From Paraburkholderia antibiotica (GTDB lineage: Bacteria > Pseudomonadota > Gammaproteobacteria > Burkholderiales > Burkholderiaceae), in assembly GCF_012927125.1 (NCBI RefSeq), contig NZ_JABBFZ010000021.1:55799-119798 (forward strand): DNA of 64,000 nucleotides, written 5' to 3'. Position 1 is the stretch's first letter. Every line of letters begins with the position of its first letter. The notes under the pieces were generated by a model that saw only the letters and a program-made list of their open reading frames with translations, was not told the origin of the DNA and made no database searches. Below are positions 39,584 through 47,919 of this stretch, piece by piece. A program made the position numbers and the translations under genes.

Positions 39584-41563
39584 TCAATAGTAACCGCGCG
39601 GACGCAATGGCTCGACGCCGCCGACGCTCGTCATGTAGTTGTTCCACTGCTGCACGAGGCCGTCGATGATCGACGGGTTTTGTGTGGACACGTCCTGCGT
39701 TTCGCCGCGATCGGCGCTCATGTCGTACAGCTGCCAGTGTCCGTCGACAGGGCCGAGCGGCGGCTCGGTCCACAGCGCCTTCCAGCGGCCGTCGGCGCTG
39801 CGCAGATAACCGCGCCCATATGCTTCGTCGCCGAACGACGCGGTGTGCACGGCCGTCGTGCTCTGATCGTTCAGCAGCGGCAACAGCGATTGACCGGTGA
39901 CCGGATACACGTAGCGGTTGTTGTAGACCACCTTGCCCTTGTTCTGATCGACGCCGGTCAGCGTGTTGATCAGTGCGGGCGCGGGCGTGGTGGGCGGCGC
40001 GATCTGCGCGACCGCGAGGAACGTCGCGGTGTTGTCGGTCACGTGCGTAAATTCGCGCAGCGTCGGCTTCTGCGAGGTTTGCCCCGGCAGATGCACGATC
40101 AACGGCGTCGACACGCCGCCTTCACCCGAATAGCCCTTGGTCAGGCGGAACGGCGTCGCGCTGACTTCGGCCCAGCGCAAGCCGTACTGCAGGCGCTGCG
40201 CATTCTGCTTGCCGTTGTCGGTGCCGAGTTGCGAATAGGTCGGCTCGGTCGCGTTCGCGGTGTCGGTTGCGGTCGGGTCCGCGCCGGAATCGATCGGCCA
40301 GCCTTCGGCGCCGTTATCCGACTGGAACATGATGAAGGTGTTGTCGTATTCGCCGATATCCTTTAGATGCTGGATCAGCAGGCCGATGTTGTGATCGAGG
40401 TTTTCGACCATGCCCGCGTAGATTTCCATGTAGCGCGCCTGCGCTTTCTTCTCGGCGGGCGAGAGGCTGTCCCACTTCTTGTTCACGTAGCCGGGACCGT
40501 AGTCGGTGTAGCCTTGCGTGGCGCTATGCACGGCGCTCACGTATTTCGCGTTGACGGTGCCGTTGTTCGCGGTGGCCGGACTCGCGGCCAGCGTTTCCGA
40601 CGCGCCGCCATACGGTACGAAGTCCTGAGGAATGATGCCGAGCGCTTTCTGCCGTGCGATGCGCGCGTCGCGGATCGCATCGTAGCCGGCATCGTATTTA
40701 CCGACGTAATTGTGCAGATAGGGATCGGGCACCTGCAGCGGCCAATGCGGCGATGTATAGGCCGCGTACGCGAAGAACGGCTTGCCGTCGCCCTTGTTCG
40801 AATCGATGTACGAGATCAGCCGCTGCGTGTAGAAGTCGGTCGAATAGAACACCGCGGGGCTGCCGCCGGTGCCGCCGGGTTGGCCAGGCTGACCCGGCTG
40901 CACGTACTTGCCGTCTTCCGTGTAGTTCTGCGAGCCGGCCAGTTCGTGCGCGAAGTGATTGGTCGCGGCGCCGCCGAGCAGCGCATAGCTGTGCTCGAAG
41001 CCCCATTGGTCCGGTGTCTGTCCGCCGCCCGTCGTGCTGCCGACGATGCCCGAGCCGATGTGCCACTTGCCGGCCATATAGGTGTGATAGCCGCCGTCTT
41101 TCAGCAACTGCGCGACCGACAGCGCGCGGTCGTTCAGATAGCCTTCGTAGCCTGGTAGTCCTTTGCGTTCGTCGGTCGGCACGCCCATCGTGCCTTCGCC
41201 GACCAGATGGTGGTCGGTGCCGGAGATCAGCATCGAGCGCGTGATCGCGCAGACGGTGCCGGTGTGATGGTTCGTCAGGATGCGGCCCGATTGCACGAGC
41301 GCATCGAGATTGGGCGTGTTGATTTCGCCGCCGAACGCGTGAATGTCGGAATAGCCGAGATCGTCGGCCATGATGTACAGGATGTTCGGGCGCTTCTGGC
41401 TAACGGCCGGCGTGGAAGCGGGCGCGGCCGTGGCGGTCTGCGCGGCGGCGGGCGGATGGTCGTCGCCGCACGCAGCGAGCGTGACGAGGCTCGCGACAGC
41501 GGCGCCGATCAGCGCAAGACGAAAAGTGGGAATCTCGGGGCGGCGTGCTCGATGCGTTGTCAT
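39584..41563 (-). CDS. Arylsulfatase-type lipoprotein
   Basis: 659 residues. A lipobox TLAAC puts acylated Cys32 after an N-terminal signal. Alkaline-phosphatase-fold sulfatase motifs are RPNILYIMADDLGYSD, Cys105 in TVCAITRSMLISGTD as the formylglycine site, MAGKWHIGS and FIMFQSDNGAEGWP. The site reads C-A-I-T-R, while the usual pattern is C-x-P/A-x-R, so the third position is unusual. Paired with a functional-looking FGE, it should cleave sulfate esters at the cell envelope. It is first of four coupled genes. Confidence 0.93.
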   Translation of the reverse strand: MTTHRARRPEIPTFRLALIGAAVASLVTLAACGDDHPPAAAQTATAAPASTPAVSQKRPNILYIMADDLGYSDIHAFGGEINTPNLDALVQSGRILTNHHTGTVCAITRSMLISGTDHHLVGEGTMGVPTDERKGLPGYEGYLNDRALSVAQLLKDGGYHTYMAGKWHIGSGIVGSTTGGGQTPDQWGFEHSYALLGGAATNHFAHELAGSQNYTEDGKYVQPGQPGQPGGTGGSPAVFYSTDFYTQRLISYIDSNKGDGKPFFAYAAYTSPHWPLQVPDPYLHNYVGKYDAGYDAIRDARIARQKALGIIPQDFVPYGGASETLAASPATANNGTVNAKYVSAVHSATQGYTDYGPGYVNKKWDSLSPAEKKAQARYMEIYAGMVENLDHNIGLLIQHLKDIGEYDNTFIMFQSDNGAEGWPIDSGADPTATDTANATEPTYSQLGTDNGKQNAQRLQYGLRWAEVSATPFRLTKGYSGEGGVSTPLIVHLPGQTSQKPTLREFTHVTDNTATFLAVAQIAPPTTPAPALINTLTGVDQNKGKVVYNNRYVYPVTGQSLLPLLNDQSTTAVHTASFGDEAYGRGYLRSADGRWKALWTEPPLGPVDGHWQLYDMSADRGETQDVSTQNPSIIDGLVQQWNNYMTSVGGVEPLRPRGYY

Positions 41564-41692
41564 TGTTGTGCGAACCGTTGGATTGGGTCGCCGATGTTAG
41601 CAACGACATCGGCGAGGCCAAAAGAACGATTTCTGCGTTGCTATCGACGTTTGTCGATATAGCCTGCCATGCACACCATGTCCGCCGCGACC

Positions 41693-42235
41693 TCAATTGC
41701 CCGGTTCGCGCACCGGCTTGTCAGGATTCGCCTGGGTCCGGTACGGCAGTTGCGCGGCATGCGGATCGCTAACCGTGTTGTCGATCACGCGCTCGACGTC
41801 CGCCGTTTTCGCGAGCTCGGAGAGAAACGTCTTCCTGTCGAAGCCGGGCGCGACGCAGCCTTCCACGTAGATAAAGCGGCGTTGCAGCGTGAGCCAGAGC
41901 GTCGTCTGTTCGCGCCAGTGGGTCGCGACGTTCAGGTTCGCGAGTCGGCGTTGCACGCTGTCGGCGATTTCCGTGTCGTACAGGTATGCATTCGGCAGCC
42001 GGCAGCGGCCTTCGATCCAGCAGCTATTGCCGCGTTCGATCCGGTAATGGCTGTCGTCGAGCCATTCCTTGTCGGTCTCGAACGGGCCGAGCGGAGTCGG
42101 GCAGTCGGCGATCGCGTGCGAAATCGGCATGAACGGATCGTGGCCGCGATTGACGCGCGCCGGCTCGGCGTGCGCGTGCAGTGTGCCCATGCAGAGCAGC
42201 CAGGCGGCGAGACGGAGTGGGGAAAAGCGTTTCAT
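41693..42235 (-). CDS. Exported BON-domain-like protein
   Basis: 180 residues with a signal peptide (MKRFSPLRLAAWLLCMGTLHAHA). The C-terminal half resembles a BON domain: LYDTEIADSVQRRLANL, LQRRFIYVEGCVAPG and SELAKTADVERVIDNTVSD. Four Cys in the middle (DCP, SCW, RCR, GCV) could form disulfides. BON proteins attach to phospholipid membranes. It lies alone between the sulfatase and the response regulator genes. Confidence 0.78.
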   Translation of the reverse strand: MKRFSPLRLAAWLLCMGTLHAHAEPARVNRGHDPFMPISHAIADCPTPLGPFETDKEWLDDSHYRIERGNSCWIEGRCRLPNAYLYDTEIADSVQRRLANLNVATHWREQTTLWLTLQRRFIYVEGCVAPGFDRKTFLSELAKTADVERVIDNTVSDPHAAQLPYRTQANPDKPVREPGN

Positions 42236-42286
42236 GCCGAAGCCGCTCCACAGGTTGAACCGCGCTTCGCACCGCTGTGCGAAGGT

Positions 42287-42934
42287 TTAGCGGCGCGTGC
42301 GCCGATACTCGACCGCGAACTTGATCAACTCCGCCTGACCTTCGATATCGAGCTTGCGCTTCAGATTCAGGCGATGTGTCTCCACGGTCCGCACCGACAG
42401 ATCGTTGCGCTGCGCGATCTGCTTGCTCGACAGACCGTCGGCGAGTGCATCGAGAATATCGCGTTCGCGCGGTGTCAAACGTTCGACCGGCGATTGCGTC
42501 GCCGACGCCTGAATCAGCCGTGCGCTCAGTTCCGCGCTGAAATACGTCTTGCCGTCGAGCACCGCGCCGATCGCCTGGATGATGTCGAGCGCCGGCGAAT
42601 CCTTCAGCACGTAACCGCTCGCGCCCGCGCGCACCGCCTGAGTCACGTATTCGAGGTTGTCGTGCATCGACAGCATCAGCACACGGATCGCCGGAAAGCG
42701 CTCATGAAACAGATTCGCGAGCGCGATGCCGTTCATCCCGTTCATGCCGATGTCCATCAGCGCGAGATGCGGCGTTTGCTGTTCGGCGAGCGCGAGGGCT
42801 TCCTGCGCGTTGCCGGCTTCGCCGACCACTTCGAAATGACGCACCGCTTCGAGGCGCGCGCGCAAACCGTCGCGTACCAGCGGGTGATCGTCGACGAGCA
42901 GCAGCCGCGCGACGGAGGGAGTGGGGTGATTCAT
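42287..42934 (-). CDS. NarL/FixJ-family response regulator
   Basis: 215 residues. The receiver domain (1-120) has acidic residues VDDHPLV and the phosphoacceptor Asp in LALMDIGMNGMNG. The LuxR-type helix-turn-helix (about 150-205) has LTPRERDILDALADGLSSKQIA and VRTVETHRLNLKRKL. It overlaps the kinase stop by ATGA, so the kinase and regulator form one pair. Likely targets are the DUF3311-symporter genes read away from it; this is inference. Confidence 0.93.
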   Translation of the reverse strand: MNHPTPSVARLLLVDDHPLVRDGLRARLEAVRHFEVVGEAGNAQEALALAEQQTPHLALMDIGMNGMNGIALANLFHERFPAIRVLMLSMHDNLEYVTQAVRAGASGYVLKDSPALDIIQAIGAVLDGKTYFSAELSARLIQASATQSPVERLTPRERDILDALADGLSSKQIAQRNDLSVRTVETHRLNLKRKLDIEGQAELIKFAVEYRRTRR

Positions 42935-44349
42935 GACTGGGCTTCCTGCAGGGATGCGACGGCGGTTTCGGCAGTGCCACGCAGCGGCACGCGCGCGGTG
43001 ACGACGGTATGGCCCGCTTGCGAACTCAGCGACAGCGTGCCGCCGAGCGCTTCGAGCCGCTCGCGCATGTTGCGCAGACCGATGCCCGCGCGACGGCCGA
43101 CGAACGCCTCGCTCACGTCGAAGCCGCGGCCGTTGTCGGAGATCGTCAGCGTGACGGCGTCGTGCGAGACGTCGAGCGCGAGCGCCGCGCTCGACGCCTG
43201 CGCATGCCGCACGATGTTCGTCAGTGCTTCCTGGGCGATGCGAAACAGCACGGTGTTGACCGCATCGGGCAACGTCGCCGCATGCGTGTGCGCGATCTGC
43301 GTGAAGCCGATCCTGATGCCGGATTCGGTGCCGAGTTCGCGCGTTAGTTGTTCGAGCGCGGCGGCGACGCCGAGGTCGTCGAGCATCGACGGACGCAGCG
43401 CGTGAGAAATGCGCCGCACTTCGCGTAGCGTGTCGCCGAGCCGCGTGAGACCGGTGGACAGCGCGGCTTCCGCGGCCGGTTCGCGCGCGTCGCCGCGTTC
43501 GAGCCGCGCGAGCGCCGATTCGAGCAGCAGTTTCACCGACACCATCATCTGGCTGATGCCGTCGTGCAACTCACGCGAGAGCCGCGCGCGTTCGTGTTCC
43601 TGCGACTCGACCACCTGCCGCGCGAGCCGCTTCAGTTTCGCGTCGGCGCTGCGATATTCGGTGACGTTTAGCACCAGCGCGCACAGCGCGATCACCGCGA
43701 GGCCGGCCAGCGCGATCGCGTCGATCCACTTCACCGTGCGATCGATATTGGCGGCGGCCTCGGCGTCGATATGCGCGAGCGCCGTGTCGACGTCGTCGAG
43801 ATAGATGCCGGTGCCGAGCATCCAGCCCCAGCGTTCGAGCGGCACCACGTAGCCGAGTTTCGACGCGATCTTGCCGGTCGACGGCCGGTGCCACTGGTAG
43901 CGCACGTAGCCGCCGCCGTGCGCGGCGGTGGCGAGTAGCTGCTGGATCGTCGGTACGCCCTGGCTGTCGCGCAGCGACCAGAGGTCGTGGCCGACCAGTT
44001 CGGGTTCGCGCGGATGCATCAGCGCGCGGCCGTGCAGGTCGTAGACGAAGAAGTAGCCGTCCTTGCCGAAATCCATTTTCTCGAGCACGTCGAGCGCGCG
44101 CAGGCGCAGCAATGCGTCGTCGCGGGCATTGTCGCGGCCGGCTTCGTAGAGCGGCGCGATCGCGCTCGTTGCAAGCTCGACGTAATGTTTGAGTTCGAGC
44201 TGCTTGCTCGCCATATACGCGGCCTGGGTGGTCGCGTGCTGCCGTTCGGCGAGCGCCGTGGCTTCGCGGCGCACGCCTATTTCGATGCTGGCGATCGCCG
44301 CCAGAAAAGGCACGATCGCGAGCAGCACAATCTTTGCTTTGAGTTTCAT
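42931..44349 (-). CDS. Sensor histidine kinase with Cache domain
   Basis: 472 residues. An N-terminal helix is followed by a periplasmic single-Cache domain (about 35-205, with DFGKDGYFFVYDLHGRALMHP and RWGWMLGTGIYLDDVD) and a second helix. A HisKA_3 dimerisation region carries the phosphoacceptor His in ARLSRELHDGISQMMV. The ATPase domain ends with ISDNGRGFDVSEAF and GIGLRNMRERLEALGG. The sensor resembles that of the chemoreceptor at 6420, suggesting an organic-acid-like ligand. Confidence 0.93.
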   Translation of the reverse strand: MKLKAKIVLLAIVPFLAAIASIEIGVRREATALAERQHATTQAAYMASKQLELKHYVELATSAIAPLYEAGRDNARDDALLRLRALDVLEKMDFGKDGYFFVYDLHGRALMHPREPELVGHDLWSLRDSQGVPTIQQLLATAAHGGGYVRYQWHRPSTGKIASKLGYVVPLERWGWMLGTGIYLDDVDTALAHIDAEAAANIDRTVKWIDAIALAGLAVIALCALVLNVTEYRSADAKLKRLARQVVESQEHERARLSRELHDGISQMMVSVKLLLESALARLERGDAREPAAEAALSTGLTRLGDTLREVRRISHALRPSMLDDLGVAAALEQLTRELGTESGIRIGFTQIAHTHAATLPDAVNTVLFRIAQEALTNIVRHAQASSAALALDVSHDAVTLTISDNGRGFDVSEAFVGRRAGIGLRNMRERLEALGGTLSLSSQAGHTVVTARVPLRGTAETAVASLQEAQS

Positions 44350-44626
44350 CGTCGGAAAAGCGGCCGGTGGGCTGCGTAGTCGGGCTGCGTAGTATTACGT
44401 AGAGGGCATACGTAGTTGCGCGCTTGTGGGCGCGCTCGTGAAGGCGAATACTACATGCCCGCGGCATACCCCGCTTCGCGGGGCTTGGCGCGCGTGTTCG
44501 TCGTGGCGATTTTTTCTCACGACGCCCGCTGTTCCCGCGTTTTTCGCCTGAGCCCAGGCAACCGGACCATCGCATGCCGGCCGCGAGCCGCGACGCGCGA
44601 TGTCGATAATAGACAAGGAGATGTTC

Positions 44627-44824
44627 GTGGAGACCTCCCCCTCCGCCGGCCGTTCGTGGCGCTGGCTGATTCTGCTGATTCCGTATATCGCGCTGCTGTG
44701 GCTGCCGTTCTATAACGACACGCATCCGTCGCTCGCGGGCTTTCCGTTCTTCTACTGGTATCAGTTTCTGTGGGTGCCGTTGACCTCGCTGCTGATTTAC
44801 ATCGTGTATCGAGGTATCAAATGA
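44627..44824 (+). CDS. DUF3311 small membrane protein
   Basis: About 65 residues with two membrane helices (WLILLIPYIALLWLPFY and FFYWYQFLWVPLTSLLIYIVY), the DUF3311 layout. In-frame starts exist at 44600 and 44621, but AAGGAG at 44615-44620 is placed 6 nt before the GTG at 44627, which is preferred. The stop overlaps the symporter ATG (ATGA). Small proteins of this kind accompany sodium:solute symporters, probably as a helper subunit. Confidence 0.85.
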   Translation: METSPSAGRSWRWLILLIPYIALLWLPFYNDTHPSLAGFPFFYWYQFLWVPLTSLLIYIVYRGIK

Positions 44825-46302
44825 ACGAACTGAATCCTGTCAACCCGGTCGCGATGTCGGTCTTCATCGCGTTCTTCGTACTCGTGACCGTGATCGGCTT
44901 TTTCGCGGCACGCTGGAAACGCGGCGATCTCACGCAACTGCATGAGTGGGGCCTGGGCGGCCGTCAATTCGGCACGATCATTTCGTGGTTTCTCGTCGGT
45001 GGCGATTTCTACACGGCTTACACGGTGATCGCGGTGCCGGCGCTGGTCTATTCGGTCGGCGCGTATGGCTTCTTCGCGCTGCCGTACACGATCATCGTTT
45101 ATCCGTTCGTGTTCGCGGTGATGCCGAAACTGTGGAAAGTCGCGCACGCGAAAAACCACATCACCGCGGCCGACTACGTGCACGGCGAATACGGCGGCAA
45201 GTGGTTTCCGGCGGCCGTCGCGCTGACCGGGATCGTCGCGACAATGCCGTACATCGCGCTGCAACTGGTCGGCATGCAGGTCGTGATCAAGGGGCTCGGC
45301 GTGACCGGCGAACTGCCGTTGATCGTCGCGTTCGTGATTCTCGCGCTGTACACGTATGCGAGCGGCCTGCGCGCGCCGGCGATGATCGCGTTCGTCAAGG
45401 ACATCATGATCTATATCGTCGTGATCGCGGCGGTGTGGCTGATTCCGGTGAAGCTCGGCGGCTACGGTCACGTGTTCGACATGGCCGACGCGCACTTCCA
45501 GGCGAAGGGCGGCGCGACCGGCATTCTGCTGAAGCCGACGCAATACACCGCGTTCGCATCGCTCGCGCTCGGCTCGGCGCTCGCCGCGTTCATGTATCCG
45601 CATACGATGACGGCGGTGCTGTCGTCGGCGTCGCAGAAGACGGTGCGCAAGAACGCGATCTTCCTGCCGGCCTATACGGTGCTGCTTGGCCTGATCGCGC
45701 TGCTCGGCTATATGGCGATCGCCGCGGGCGTGAACGTGAAGTCGGCTAGCGATGTGGTGCCCGCGCTGTTCGGCACGCTGTTCCCGTCGTGGTTCGTCGG
45801 TTTCGCGGCCGCCGCGATTGCGATCAGCGCGCTGGTGCCGGCCGCGATCATGTCGATCGGTGCGGCGAATCTGTTCACGCGCAATCTGTGGCGTCCGCTG
45901 GTGTCGCCGAACATCACGCCGCAAGCGGAAGCGGCCAATGCGAAGATCGTTTCGCTGGTCGTCAAGTTCGGCGCGCTGCTGTTCATCGTGTTCCTGCCGA
46001 CGCAGTACGCGATCGATCTGCAACTGCTCGGCGGCGTGTGGATTCTGCAGATTTTCCCGGCCATCGTGTTCTCGCTGTACACGCGCCGGCTCAATACGCC
46101 GGGCCTGTTCCTCGGCTGGCTGGTCGGTATCGTGCTCGGCACGGGTCTCGCGATTTCGCAAGGACTCAAGCCGGTGTATGGGCTGCATTTCGGCCACGAG
46201 AACTATCCGCTGTATATCGGGCTGATCGCGCTGGTCGCGAATATCATCGTGAGCTTTGCGGTGTCGGCGGTGTCGCCGCGACGGGCTGTGGTGACGGCTT
46301 GA
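44821..46302 (+). CDS. Sodium:solute symporter, MctP-like
   Basis: 493 residues with about 13 membrane helices of the SSS fold. Recognisable: HEWGLGGRQFGTIISWFLVGGDFYTAYT near the start, YVHGEYGGKWFPA, and SALVPAAIMSIGAANLFTRNLW. The pattern with a DUF3311 partner is that of monocarboxylate permeases such as rhizobial MctP, which take up lactate, pyruvate and similar acids and are controlled by a neighbouring two-component system, as could be the case here. The exact substrate is not readable. A terminator follows. Confidence 0.9.
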   Translation: MNELNPVNPVAMSVFIAFFVLVTVIGFFAARWKRGDLTQLHEWGLGGRQFGTIISWFLVGGDFYTAYTVIAVPALVYSVGAYGFFALPYTIIVYPFVFAVMPKLWKVAHAKNHITAADYVHGEYGGKWFPAAVALTGIVATMPYIALQLVGMQVVIKGLGVTGELPLIVAFVILALYTYASGLRAPAMIAFVKDIMIYIVVIAAVWLIPVKLGGYGHVFDMADAHFQAKGGATGILLKPTQYTAFASLALGSALAAFMYPHTMTAVLSSASQKTVRKNAIFLPAYTVLLGLIALLGYMAIAAGVNVKSASDVVPALFGTLFPSWFVGFAAAAIAISALVPAAIMSIGAANLFTRNLWRPLVSPNITPQAEAANAKIVSLVVKFGALLFIVFLPTQYAIDLQLLGGVWILQIFPAIVFSLYTRRLNTPGLFLGWLVGIVLGTGLAISQGLKPVYGLHFGHENYPLYIGLIALVANIIVSFAVSAVSPRRAVVTA

Positions 46303-46326
46303 TCGAAGGCGGGTTGCCTGCATAAA

Positions 46327-46368
46327 GAAACGCCGCGAAGCGCTTGCTTCGCGGCGTTTCTGTTTGTT
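46327..46368 (+). terminator. Rho-independent terminator after the symporter
   Basis: Perfect 15-bp arms GAAACGCCGCGAAGC (46327-46341) and GCTTCGCGGCGTTTC (46346-46360) with a 4-nt loop, followed by TGTTTGTT. Confidence 0.88.
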
Positions 46369-46420
46369 GCGGTGGTTTGTGCCGCGGTTCGCGTAGTGGT
46401 GGCGTGCAGGGGAGGGCCGC

Positions 46421-47104
46421 TCAGGCATCGGCCCAGCGACGTAGCAGATTGTGATAGATCCCGGTGAGACTCACGACCGTAGCGTCGTTCGAACCGCGTT
46501 CCGCCGCGAGCGTCTGCACGTCGTTGTCGAGCTGGAATAGCGTCGTGCGTTGGCCGTCGTCGCGCACCATGCTCTGAATCCAGAAGACCGACGCAACCCG
46601 TACGCCACGCGTAACCGGACTCACGTGATGCAGGCTCGAAGCAGGGTAGAGCACCATGTCGCCCGCCGGCAGTTTCGCGCGATGCACGCCGTAAGTATCT
46701 TCGATGCAGAGTTCGCCGCCGTCGTACGTGTCGGGCTCGGCGAGAAAGAGCGTCGCGGACAGGTCGCTGCGAATCCGGAAGTCCGTGCCGCGCAGTTGGC
46801 GAATCGCGTTGTCGACGTGGGTGCGGAAGCCGTCGCCGCCCGCATAGCGGTTAAACAGCGGCGGGAACACTTTCAGCGGCAGCGCGGCGGAAAAGAAGCG
46901 CGCGTTGCGGCCGAGCGCGTCCTGAATCGCATCGCCGATCGCACGCGCGGCCGGCGATCCTTCGGGCAGTTGCTGATTGCGCTTGGCCTGCGCGGCTTGC
47001 TGACCGGACGTCGCATTGCCGTCGACCCATTGCGCCGCGTCGAGCACGTCGCGGCATTGCGCGACCTGCGGTTTGCTGAGCACGGCGGGCAGATGCAGCA
47101 TCAT
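46421..47104 (-). CDS. piuC: PiuC, Fe(II)/2-oxoglutarate-dependent PKHD-type hydroxylase
   Basis: 227 residues. The double-stranded beta-helix iron site is visible: His-x-Asp in GFRTHVDNAIR and the distal His in LHHVSPVTRGVRVASVFWIQ, with Arg for 2-oxoglutarate. N-terminal MLHLPAVLSKPQVAQCRDVL and NRYAGGDGF are typical of PiuC/YbiX. The ATG at 47104 overlaps the Sel1 gene stop (ATGA). It is part of a TonB receptor-Sel1-PiuC iron operon. It probably modifies a siderophore or related ligand; the reaction is unproven. Confidence 0.92.
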   Translation of the reverse strand: MMLHLPAVLSKPQVAQCRDVLDAAQWVDGNATSGQQAAQAKRNQQLPEGSPAARAIGDAIQDALGRNARFFSAALPLKVFPPLFNRYAGGDGFRTHVDNAIRQLRGTDFRIRSDLSATLFLAEPDTYDGGELCIEDTYGVHRAKLPAGDMVLYPASSLHHVSPVTRGVRVASVFWIQSMVRDDGQRTTLFQLDNDVQTLAAERGSNDATVVSLTGIYHNLLRRWADA

Positions 47105-47919
47105 GAGTGGGATTCCTGCGTGAAATTCATCGCGGCGGCGGGGCGTGTAGCAAGCTGTTGCAGCGGCGGCGGGTTCTCGGCGAGACTGCGCTCCAGCGCC
47201 CGAAACGCGTTGACGGGCGATGCCGCCAGCCAGCCGCGCATCTTCGCTATGAATGCGGCGGTCGCCGTGCGCGGCACCCTCTGCAGCCATTGCAGCGCTT
47301 CACCAATCTCGCCGCGCTCCGCGAGCAGTCGCGCGTAATTGAACTGGCCACGAAAATCGCCGCCTTCGGCCGCACGCCGGTAATAGCCGAGCGCAACCTC
47401 CGCATCGGCTTCGACGCTCCAGCCATCCTCGTAAAAGCTGCCGATAAAGTTCAGCGATTTCGCGTGCCCGAGGTCGGCCGCGCGCCGGAACCACACCAGC
47501 GCTTCCGCACGATCGCACTCGATACCGTTGCCGAGCGCGAGCGCCGACGCGTAGTTGTACATGCCCCAGTCGAGCCCGGCGCGCGCGGCGAGCCGATACC
47601 AGTAGACCGCGACCGGTGCGCAAGGGGCGGTGCCCCAGCCATGCTCATAGCAGCGGCCGAGCATGTTCATCGCCATCGGATGATCGCGGCGCGCCGCGTG
47701 TCGGAACCAGACGAACGCCGCGTCGACGTCGCGCTCGGTGCCGTGCCCGTCGAGCAGATACTGGCCGTACACCGCCTGCGCTTCGACGATGCCGTTATGC
47801 GCGGCCGCCGCGACCCACGCGGCCGCCCGTTCGGGCGGGCCGGCGAGAATCGCGGCGAACTCGTCGCGCGACACGTTGGCGAGCGCCTTTACGGAGACGC
47901 TCTTCGTCGCGGGTTGCAT
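47101..47919 (-). CDS. Sel1-like repeat protein of the iron-uptake operon
   Basis: 272 residues with five or six Sel1 repeats, such as AQAVYGQYLLDGHGTERDVD, AMNMLGRCYEHGWGTAP and SLNFIGSFYEDGWSVEAD. Sel1 solenoids bind proteins. There is no signal peptide, so it is probably cytoplasmic. Its ATG (47919) overlaps the receptor stop (TGATG); a TTG one codon earlier is less likely. The same gene sits between piuA and piuC in pseudomonads, so a role in this uptake system is likely although unknown. Confidence 0.9.
   Translation of the reverse strand: MQPATKSVSVKALANVSRDEFAAILAGPPERAAAWVAAAAHNGIVEAQAVYGQYLLDGHGTERDVDAAFVWFRHAARRDHPMAMNMLGRCYEHGWGTAPCAPVAVYWYRLAARAGLDWGMYNYASALALGNGIECDRAEALVWFRRAADLGHAKSLNFIGSFYEDGWSVEADAEVALGYYRRAAEGGDFRGQFNYARLLAERGEIGEALQWLQRVPRTATAAFIAKMRGWLAASPVNAFRALERSLAENPPPLQQLATRPAAAMNFTQESHS

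Noticed and set aside
44469..44483. CCCCGC-ttc-GCGGGG hairpin before the DUF3311 gene as a terminator
   Set aside because: Short loop and strong stem, but no T-run on either strand and no gene ending there; possibly chance in GC-rich DNA.
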